NCBI GenBank assembly: GCA_027063295.1
Contig: JAMORZ010000172.1
Span: forward strand, 1 to 5,111
Direction: 5' to 3'
Length of the DNA stretch: 5,111 nucleotides
From: Sulfurimonas sp.
Lineage (GTDB): Bacteria; Campylobacterota; Campylobacteria; Campylobacterales; Sulfurimonadaceae
Position numbers and translations under genes: made by a program
Shown: positions 1 through 5,111 of the stretch, one piece after another
How positions within the stretch are numbered: position 1 is the stretch's first letter
Layout of the letters: every line of letters starts with the position of its first letter
Notes under the pieces: generated by a model
Told to the model about the DNA's origin: nothing
Databases searched by the model: none
Seen by the model: only the letters and a program-made list of their open reading frames with translations

Positions 1-614
1 ACTGGCATAACCTCTACTATCGTTATTTAGATCTTATCCCATCTGGGCGATTAACAAAAGTTTTGGCTCTATTTTTATTTGGATTTTATCTGATGAGCAT
101 AGATTATTTTAGAACTTATGCAAAATCAAAAAAACTCTTTATTATTTACTTTGTCAGTGGTGTATTTTTCACCTATATAGCTTATGAAGTGGGTGGAAGT
201 ATGGCATCATTCTCACACGATATAAAAAATGTAGCTTACAAAGCTCTTGCTGTAACAGGACAGATTTTACTTGCACTCTCTTATGTAAGTGCATTAAGTA
301 TCTTAGATGCTAACAAGTATGTTAAAAAGTTTTTCCACCTTTTTGCTCAGGTTGGTCGTATGAGTTTTACATCTTACTTAATGCACACCCTTTTTGGTTA
401 TCTTATTTTCTATCCTTTCTTTGGTGGTCTCTTTGGTACTATGGGGATTGCACAGATTACACTTTTGGCTTTAGGGGTTTATATCGTACAGATAATCTTT
501 AGCTTTGTTTGGTTAAAATATTTTAGTTTTGGTCCGCTTGAATGGGTTTGGAGATGCCTTACATACTCTAAACTTTTCCCAATCGTGCGAACACCACAAC
601 TTCAGGAGAAATAA
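1..614 (+). CDS. DUF418 (YeiB-type) membrane protein, 5'-truncated by the window edge
   Basis: The reading frame is open from the first complete codon (base 3) to a TAA at 612-614, giving 203 visible residues. The true start lies outside the window; a TTG at 63 is merely internal. The C-terminal signature of the DUF418/YeiB family is clear: GRMSFTSYLMH at visible residues 118-128 and GPLEWVWRCLTY at 177-188, which match the family's conserved 'GRMaltnYl' and 'GPLEWlWR.LTY' blocks. Several hydrophobic segments (about residues 20-32, 45-60, 80-100, 125-143, 148-170) indicate a multi-pass inner-membrane protein. Complete family members are usually near 350-400 residues, so roughly half is missing. 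The biochemical function of DUF418 proteins is not established; they resemble acyltransferase-3-like membrane proteins. The stop lies 2 bases before the transporter start, and the transporter's ribosome-binding site is inside the end of this gene, so the two are probably co-transcribed. Confidence 0.88.
   Translation, partial: WHNLYYRYLDLIPSGRLTKVLALFLFGFYLMSIDYFRTYAKSKKLFIIYFVSGVFFTYIAYEVGGSMASFSHDIKNVAYKALAVTGQILLALSYVSALSILDANKYVKKFFHLFAQVGRMSFTSYLMHTLFGYLIFYPFFGGLFGTMGIAQITLLALGVYIVQIIFSFVWLKYFSFGPLEWVWRCLTYSKLFPIVRTPQLQEK
604..609 (+). promoter_or_regulatory. Ribosome-binding site of the DASS transporter
   Basis: AGGAGA lies 7 bases before the ATG at 617 and overlaps the last codons of the DUF418 gene. 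It is the strongest Shine-Dalgarno in the window. It supports Met at 617 over the internal Met6 (632). Confidence 0.8.
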
Positions 615-616
615 TT

Positions 617-2008
617 ATGCGTCAACACTCTATGCAACTTCTTGTCCTTACTATTGGACTCTTTTTGTGGTTTTTCCCTACACCTGATGGACTAACTACA
701 CAAGCATGGCATCTTTTTGCTATCTTTATCAGTGCTATCTTTGCTGTTATTTTAAAAGCGATGCCTATCTTTACTTCTTCTATCATTGCACTTGCAACTG
801 TTGTACTTACAGGAACTCTTACAACAAAACAGGCATACAGTGGTTTTAGTGAAGATTTTATCCTACTTATTATCGTTGCGTTTCTTATCGCTCGTGGAGT
901 TATCAAATCTGGACTTGGAAAACGTATTGCATTTCTTATCATCCGTAAATTTGGTAAATCATCTTTAGGACTTGCTTATTCTGTTATCGCTGCAGATATG
1001 CTCATCTCCCCTGCATTTCCAAGTAACACAGCACGTTCAGGTGTCCTCTACCCTATCTTAAATGCACTGAGTGTTGATAGTGGCTCAAAAGTAGCAGATG
1101 GTACACGTAAAAAACTTGGCTCATTCTTGATGATGTCTTCGATGGCTGGGATCACTCTTTCATCTACTCTTTGGCTTACAGCGATGGCTGCAAACCCTGC
1201 TGGAGCTAAGATGGCACTTGACTATGGAGTCAAGATCACATACGGCTCGTGGGCACTTGCTGCAAGTGTACCTGTTGCTATTTTATTTTTCTTAGTACCG
1301 TGGATCATTTTTAAGATCTTTCCACCAGAGATCAAAGAGACTCCAGAAGCACCACAAATAGCTCAAGAAGCTCTTGAGAAAATGGGGCCTGTTCATAAAA
1401 ATGAGTGGATCATGGCTGGGGTATTTATTGGGATGGTGTTTTTATGGGTTATGTCTGGTGCATGGGGACTAGACAAAACTGCTGTTGCGTTTTTAGGTCT
1501 TGGTGTATTGATGGTTACAAATATCTTTACACTTGAAGATATGCGTGGCGAGGGAAATGCACTTTCTACACTGGTATGGTTTTCTATCCTGTTTGCGATG
1601 AGTGTCTATTTGGATAAACTTGGCTTTATGGGATGGGTTGGAGAACATATTTCAGATATGGTAGCTGGGCTCTCTTGGCCTGTTGTTTATGTTGGTCTTA
1701 CTATTGGGTATGTGCTTATCCACTACTTCTTTGTTTCGCAAACTGCACAGATGTTAGCACTCTTTTCAGTATTTTTAGGTGTCGCTGTAGAAGCTGGTGT
1801 ACCTGCAGAGATGATGGCTTTGATGCTTCTTTTTGCAACCAACTTCAATGCGATCATCACTCCACAAGGCTCTTCTGCGAATGTTATCTATGCAGGTAGT
1901 GGTTACCTTGAAGCTGGTGAGATCTACAAAGTAGGTGGAATCATAACTTTTGTCAACACACTTGTGTTTTTAACTGTTGGAACAGCATGGATGCTGTTGA
2001 TCCTCTAA
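617..2008 (+). CDS. DASS-family (SLC13, CitT-like) di/tricarboxylate transporter
   Basis: This is an inner-membrane secondary transporter of 463 residues, a normal length for the divalent anion:Na+ symporter/exchanger family. The first substrate/ion-site hairpin carries the canonical SNT (residues 136-138, in FPSNTARSGVLYPI). The second repeat has SQTA at 374-377 followed by a hydrophobic helix, and the conserved block ITPQGSSANVIYAGSGYL lies at 414-431. The polar linker at about 236-264 (PPEIKETPEAPQ then LEKMGP then NEW) is typical of the CitT/TtdT/YbhI branch, which moves citrate, tartrate, succinate, malate or 2-oxoglutarate, often by exchange. Around a dozen hydrophobic segments run from residue 8 to 463. 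The substrate and the choice between Na+ symport and antiport cannot be read here. The gene sits 2 bases after the DUF418 gene and 11 bases before a porin, which suggests a shared operon and substrate route. Confidence 0.93.
   Translation: MRQHSMQLLVLTIGLFLWFFPTPDGLTTQAWHLFAIFISAIFAVILKAMPIFTSSIIALATVVLTGTLTTKQAYSGFSEDFILLIIVAFLIARGVIKSGLGKRIAFLIIRKFGKSSLGLAYSVIAADMLISPAFPSNTARSGVLYPILNALSVDSGSKVADGTRKKLGSFLMMSSMAGITLSSTLWLTAMAANPAGAKMALDYGVKITYGSWALAASVPVAILFFLVPWIIFKIFPPEIKETPEAPQIAQEALEKMGPVHKNEWIMAGVFIGMVFLWVMSGAWGLDKTAVAFLGLGVLMVTNIFTLEDMRGEGNALSTLVWFSILFAMSVYLDKLGFMGWVGEHISDMVAGLSWPVVYVGLTIGYVLIHYFFVSQTAQMLALFSVFLGVAVEAGVPAEMMALMLLFATNFNAIITPQGSSANVIYAGSGYLEAGEIYKVGGIITFVNTLVFLTVGTAWMLLIL
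1981..1998 (+). repeat. Inverted repeat / possible mRNA hairpin at the transporter-porin junction
   Basis: AACAGCAT (1981-1988) and ATGCTGTT (1991-1998) are perfect reverse complements separated by GG. As RNA this folds as a 7-bp stem with a four-base loop. It lies in the last codons of the transporter, 8 bases upstream of the porin ribosome-binding site. No U-tract follows, so it is not an intrinsic terminator. It could be an mRNA stability or processing element, or chance within coding sequence. Confidence 0.4.
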
Positions 2009-2011
2009 AGG
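2007..2011 (+). promoter_or_regulatory. Ribosome-binding site that sets the first porin's start
   Basis: AAAGG overlaps the transporter stop codon (TAA at 2006-2008) and sits 8 bases before ATG 2020. It favours that start over the upstream in-frame ATG at 1987. The overlap of stop codon and binding site suggests translational coupling to the transporter. Confidence 0.65.
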
Positions 2012-2019
2012 TTATCACC

Positions 2020-3525
2020 ATGAAAACAAAAACATTTTTGCTCTCTTTTCTTTTAGGTGCTCCCCTGTTAGCTACACAAAATACAGATGGAACAGAGTAT
2101 AAAGCACCCCGTTTAGCTGGAGACTCTCTAGCTATAAAACCTTTAGAAAAGCCAAAAAATGATGAAGTTTCATCACTCGAAGAGATCTTTACAAAAGGGA
2201 AGGTCAAAGGGTTGCTACGTTACAGTATGCAAAACAGAAACTCAAACTACAATACGTTAGAAAAACCATCTTCTAGTACAGATAGACAAGGTTACTCTGC
2301 ATTTGGTGGTTACCTTGGGTTTGAGAGTGCTGCGTTTTACAACATCTCAGCTGGAGTCACTTTCTATACTGCACAAAAGATGTTTAACAATGATGTTTTT
2401 GCAGATGGAACACTTGGTGGACTGGCCGAAGAAAATGGCAAAGCAAAAAGTTATACCGCACTTGGTGAAGCTTTTATAAAATACAAAGATACTCAAAACG
2501 ACTTACGTTTTGGTCGCCGTGAGATGCCAAACTACCGTTTTATTTCCCTATCAAACATCCGTTTTTCTCCATTGACACACCAAGGTGCAACATACGAAAA
2601 CACAACACTAAAAAACACAAAGTTTATCTTTGGGTATATCGATGCACAAAAAAACAGAAATGCAGAGGAGTTTACCGATATGGTAAACGCAGCCCGTGTT
2701 AAAGAGAATAGTTCTACTGGTCGTAATCTTATCCGTGGTGATTATGATCCTGAAAACTATGATGCTGCTGGAAACTATGTGGGTGAAGATAAAGCGATGT
2801 ATATGTTTTCAACAGCATGGACTCCAGAAAATTTCACAGCTGAAGTTTGGGACTACTATGTAGAAGATTTTGTAAACACAATCTACCTCTATACAGACTA
2901 CACACTCCCTGTTGATAATGAGCTTGCACTCACATTTGCAGCACAGTATGCAAAACAAGATGATGTAGGAGATCATGTAGCTGGGAGTGTAGATACTTGG
3001 TTTTATGGTCTTAAAGCACAAGCTGCATGGAAGAGTGGTATCACTGCGTTTGCATCTATGAACCAAGTAGAGTATAATGAAAACTCTTATGATGGTGGTA
3101 CTATCTTTGTAAGATGGGGAACACCACAGATGTTTAACTCTTTTCAAACACAAGATTCTGAGCTTGCAGGAACAAAGTCTTATGGTGTAGGTGTACAGTT
3201 TGAACTAGGGCATATGGGGATCATTCCAAACACTGTTATACGTTTTAGACATGCTTATTATGATATGCCTGATGCTCTTGGGGACTACTTTGCCGCACAA
3301 GATAGAAGTGAGACCACATTTGACCTACGTTACTCCTTTAGCAAAAATGATGGTTTTGGTATCTTTACAGAGATGAAAGGGCTTAGTATGCAACTTAGAG
3401 TTGCTTATGATAACTTTAGAACCGATTATGATTTTGATGCCTACAAAAATCTTCATGGATTTGACTTTGAACGGGTTTCAGATGATTTTGTAGATACAAG
3501 ACTCTATATAGATTATCTGTTTTAA
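2020..3525 (+). CDS. OprD-superfamily outer-membrane porin (first of a tandem pair)
   Basis: The protein has 501 residues and forms a predicted outer-membrane beta-barrel for passive, probably substrate-selective uptake of small anions. The start at 2020 is chosen because it places a signal peptide at the N-terminus (MKTKTFLLSFLLGAPLLA, likely cleaved after Ala18) behind a suitable ribosome-binding site; ATG 1987 would add 11 residues including two Asp ahead of it. Residues 19-53 form a polar, Pro/Lys-rich linker. The barrel begins near EEIFTKGKVKG (54-64), the usual 'EaFtnGkvkG' opening of campylobacterial Opr porins. LRFGRREMPNYRF (162-174), a SPLTHQGATYEN block (183-194) and WGTPQMFNSFQ (366-376) fit the OprD family. 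The barrel ends in RLYIDYLF with the C-terminal Phe needed for outer-membrane assembly. Residues about 213-257 are a long charged stretch, probably an extracellular or pore loop. It is somewhat longer than typical OprD proteins (about 420-440). The substrate is unknown; the adjacent DASS transporter suggests carboxylates. Confidence 0.87.
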   Translation: MKTKTFLLSFLLGAPLLATQNTDGTEYKAPRLAGDSLAIKPLEKPKNDEVSSLEEIFTKGKVKGLLRYSMQNRNSNYNTLEKPSSSTDRQGYSAFGGYLGFESAAFYNISAGVTFYTAQKMFNNDVFADGTLGGLAEENGKAKSYTALGEAFIKYKDTQNDLRFGRREMPNYRFISLSNIRFSPLTHQGATYENTTLKNTKFIFGYIDAQKNRNAEEFTDMVNAARVKENSSTGRNLIRGDYDPENYDAAGNYVGEDKAMYMFSTAWTPENFTAEVWDYYVEDFVNTIYLYTDYTLPVDNELALTFAAQYAKQDDVGDHVAGSVDTWFYGLKAQAAWKSGITAFASMNQVEYNENSYDGGTIFVRWGTPQMFNSFQTQDSELAGTKSYGVGVQFELGHMGIIPNTVIRFRHAYYDMPDALGDYFAAQDRSETTFDLRYSFSKNDGFGIFTEMKGLSMQLRVAYDNFRTDYDFDAYKNLHGFDFERVSDDFVDTRLYIDYLF

Positions 3526-3527
3526 TT

Positions 3528-4712
3528 ATGTTAAAAAAAACACTTCTTCTCCTTCTTAGTTCCCTCTCTACACTCTTTGCTGTGAGTGTTGAAGATGCAT
3601 TTACAAACGGCTCTATAAATGGGAAAATGGAACTTTTCTACTACAACATAGAAAAAGACAACACACCAAAAGCTTATGCTACTGCCTTAGGTGGAGCACT
3701 CAAGTACATAACAGACACTCAACAGCCTTTCTTTGCTACATTTGGTTTTCATACATCAAACCCTGTTGGAGAAAATGAGAACAAAACAAAAACATCTCTT
3801 TTTAACAACGACAAAGATGGAGAACCTCTTCATGCACTTTCAGAAGCAAACATAGCCTACCAGGTCACAGGGCGTGTTATGAAGCTTGGAAATCTCATCT
3901 TTAACACCCCTATGATGAATGAAGACACAACCCGTATTGTTCCTTGGAGTTATCAAGGTTTTACCTACACAGGAAAAGTTACAAAAGAGACACAGGTGCA
4001 ACTCAAATATATCTGGAACATTAGAAACCACACTTCATCTGAGTACACAAAGATGAGTGCGAGTGGTGAGATTGGTGATGCGGGGATCACAATGCTCTCT
4101 TTTCACCACATGAACAAAGATCGCTATAATCTCCAAGCTTACTACTACTATGCACCAGATCTTTACTCAACTTTTGTAGCTCAAGCTGACTACTCCATAC
4201 TTTACAGTGATCTTCTTTACTGCTTTGGTATTCAATGGTTTAAAAGTGGCAATGGTGGAGAGTTTAACAAGAGAGAAAACCTTGATGGGGGTGATGATAT
4301 CAATCTCATTGCAACAAAACTCTCTATCGATGGTGATGACTGGTTAGCATCACTGAGTTACTCACAAAACTTTGGTCTTAGTGGGATGAGAAAAGGGTAT
4401 GGTGGACTTACAAAAACCTACACCACCTCAATGGTAGCAAACGGAAGAGCAAACTACAAACCAGAAACTTGGATGCTTAAAGTTCACTACGACCTTCCAC
4501 TCTCTGAGATACACAGCGAGGTAGCTCTTTGGCTTACAGATACAAAAGTTCACGATGAAAGAGGAAAAAGTTTTTTTGCACACTATATGCACTACAAACA
4601 CAGCTTTACAAAAGAGCTCTCACTCTATGTTCGCTATGAACATATCAATTACGATGAGCCAAAAAACAACGATGCTACCTACTTTAGGTTTATAACGACG
4701 TATAAGTTTTAA
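3528..4712 (+). CDS. Second, shorter OprD-like outer-membrane porin
   Basis: The protein has 394 residues and a clear signal peptide (MLKKTLLLLLSSLSTLFA, likely cleaved after Ala18), so the start is secure although no Shine-Dalgarno is visible. The barrel opens at once with VEDAFTNGSINGKMELFYYN (21-40), the same motif as EEIFTKGKVKG of the preceding porin but without its linker. LKLG-type strand residues followed by NTPMMNEDTTRIVPWSYQGF (126-145) match the OprD block 'P.l...d.RllP.tfqG'. GYGGLTKTYTTSM (290-302) also fits the family. The protein alternates aromatic and polar residues throughout and ends in FRFITTYKF, with the terminal Phe of barrel proteins. It starts 2 bases after the first porin's stop and is probably translationally coupled to it. 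It is a divergent relative rather than a recent duplicate, since similarity is limited to short motifs. Its substrate is unknown; a carboxylate or related anion is an inference from context. Confidence 0.82.
   Translation: MLKKTLLLLLSSLSTLFAVSVEDAFTNGSINGKMELFYYNIEKDNTPKAYATALGGALKYITDTQQPFFATFGFHTSNPVGENENKTKTSLFNNDKDGEPLHALSEANIAYQVTGRVMKLGNLIFNTPMMNEDTTRIVPWSYQGFTYTGKVTKETQVQLKYIWNIRNHTSSEYTKMSASGEIGDAGITMLSFHHMNKDRYNLQAYYYYAPDLYSTFVAQADYSILYSDLLYCFGIQWFKSGNGGEFNKRENLDGGDDINLIATKLSIDGDDWLASLSYSQNFGLSGMRKGYGGLTKTYTTSMVANGRANYKPETWMLKVHYDLPLSEIHSEVALWLTDTKVHDERGKSFFAHYMHYKHSFTKELSLYVRYEHINYDEPKNNDATYFRFITTYKF
3533..3540 (+). repeat. A8 homopolymer at codons 2-5 of the second porin
   Basis: Eight consecutive A bases follow ATG TT, spanning Leu2 to Thr5. 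A one-base slip during replication or transcription would shift the frame before the signal peptide is completed. Whether it varies cannot be told from one sequence. Confidence 0.5.
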
Positions 4713-4739
4713 TAAAATAAACTTTAATTGCCTATTCGT

Positions 4740-4745
4740 TAAAAT
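4740..4745 (+). promoter_or_regulatory. Candidate sigma-70 -10 box for the lipoprotein gene
   Basis: TAAAAT (one mismatch to TATAAT) lies in the only intergenic gap of useful size, 4713-4768, preceded by AT-rich DNA. No -35 hexamer stands at 16-18 bases, but campylobacterial housekeeping promoters often lack one. It would start transcription near 4752, leaving a leader of about 17 bases. In such AT-rich DNA a chance match is possible. Confidence 0.35.
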
Positions 4746-4758
4746 CACAAAAAACATC

Positions 4759-4762
4759 AGGG
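4759..4762 (+). promoter_or_regulatory. Ribosome-binding site of the lipoprotein gene
   Basis: AGGG lies 6 bases before ATG 4769 and supports that start, which also gives a correctly sized lipoprotein signal peptide. Confidence 0.55.
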
Positions 4763-4768
4763 CAAAAC

Positions 4769-5080
4769 ATGAAAATTCTAAAAAAATCATTCACCTATAT
4801 ATTTGCAATAGTGATATATCTCACCCTTGTAGGATGTGGTGAAGTTAAAGAGCAAAAAAGTGATCTCGGTGCTATAGTAGATGAAAAGCAAAATGAACTT
4901 CCAAAATCAACACTTACACCAGCAGATAAAAATCTCGAACAACTGATATCTCAAACTCTTCCTCAGATAAAAAAGTTTCAAAAACTTACAAAAGAACTCA
5001 ATAAAACTCAATCAGACGTTACATTAGACTTCTTGCATAACCCCTTAAATCACAGCAAAACCTCTATCAAAGTTGATTAA
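4769..5080 (+). CDS. Small predicted lipoprotein of unknown function
   Basis: The protein has 103 residues. The N-terminus has Lys residues (2, 5, 6), a hydrophobic stretch (8-22) and the lipobox LVGC at 20-23, so Cys23 is the predicted lipidation site after signal peptidase II cleavage. The +2 residue is Gly, not Asp, which by enterobacterial rules would send it to the outer membrane; those rules may not hold here. The mature part is about 80 residues, polar and Lys/Gln-rich. Residues about 54-80 (NLEQLISQTLPQIKKFQKL onward) look helical and amphipathic, possibly a short coiled coil. I recognise no domain. It follows the second porin by 56 bases and may have its own promoter, so membership in the porin operon is uncertain. 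A porin-associated or envelope role is only a guess. Confidence 0.75.
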   Translation: MKILKKSFTYIFAIVIYLTLVGCGEVKEQKSDLGAIVDEKQNELPKSTLTPADKNLEQLISQTLPQIKKFQKLTKELNKTQSDVTLDFLHNPLNHSKTSIKVD

Positions 5081-5111
5081 AGCACAGATAAGATTAAACC
5101 TCAAACCAAAT

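Noticed and set aside
63..65. TTG as the start of the first gene
   Set aside because: The frame stays open to the window edge and the upstream residues (WHNLYYRYLDLIPSGRL) continue the family sequence, so the gene simply begins outside the window.
705..719. TGGCATCTTTTTGCT resembling a sigma-54 promoter
   Set aside because: The GG-GC spacing is one base short of the required distance and it lies inside the transporter coding region in its N-terminal helices.
622..942. Minus-strand open frame of 106 codons opposite the transporter
   Set aside because: It lies wholly opposite a strongly identified gene, and its composition (Arg/Ile/Cys mix) matches no family I recognise.
1633..1899. Plus-strand open frame in another phase inside the transporter
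   Set aside because: Its translation is Cys/Tyr/Trp-rich, a frame-shift shadow of the conserved transporter C-terminal half.
1987..2019. Upstream in-frame ATG as start of the first porin
   Set aside because: It would add MDAVDPLKVIT in front of a complete signal peptide. ATG 2020 has a better-spaced ribosome-binding site.
2809..3153. Minus-strand open frame opposite the first porin
   Set aside because: Its Cys/Ile/Tyr-rich product is typical of antisense shadows; no start signal or family features.
4704..4724. AAGTTT...AAACTT inverted repeat after the second porin as a terminator
   Set aside because: The stem is only 6 bp, nearly all A-T, with a 9-base loop and no U-tract after it; too weak to call.
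5081..5111. Bases after the lipoprotein stop
   Set aside because: Thirty-one AT-rich bases with no open frame start, hairpin or motif that I can support.

Overview
The window is a compact, one-strand stretch of AT-rich bacterial DNA (all genes on +). It looks like a piece of a Campylobacterota (former Epsilonproteobacteria) genome, for example a Sulfurimonas/Sulfurospirillum-type organism. This rests on Lys/Phe-rich codon use, near-zero gene spacing and OprD-superfamily porins of the style common in that phylum. The genus is an inference and was not tested.

Layout: (1) 1-614 is the 3' part of a DUF418/YeiB-type multi-pass membrane protein whose 5' half lies outside the window. (2) 617-2008 is a complete DASS-family (SLC13, CitT-like) di/tricarboxylate transporter. 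(3) 2020-3525 is an OprD-superfamily outer-membrane porin with a signal peptide. (4) 3528-4712 is a second, shorter and divergent OprD-like porin. (5) 4769-5080 is a small predicted lipoprotein of unknown function. The last 31 bases (5081-5111) show nothing I can name.

Genes 1-4 are separated by only 2, 11 and 2 bases and no terminator is visible between them, so they are very probably one operon. The lipoprotein follows after 56 bases with its own plausible -10 box and may have its own promoter.

The most coherent reading is an envelope-spanning uptake (or exchange) module. Two substrate-selective outer-membrane channels would admit an organic anion, and the DASS protein would carry it across the inner membrane. 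The substrate cannot be read from sequence; C4-C6 carboxylates are the family expectation. The role of the DUF418 protein is unknown. Small-scale oddities are a 7-8 bp inverted repeat over the transporter/porin junction, a second porin start with no Shine-Dalgarno and an A8 tract directly after its first codons, and an SQT in place of the second SNT motif of the transporter. I see no mobile element, CRISPR array, RNA gene or clear novel defence-type system.
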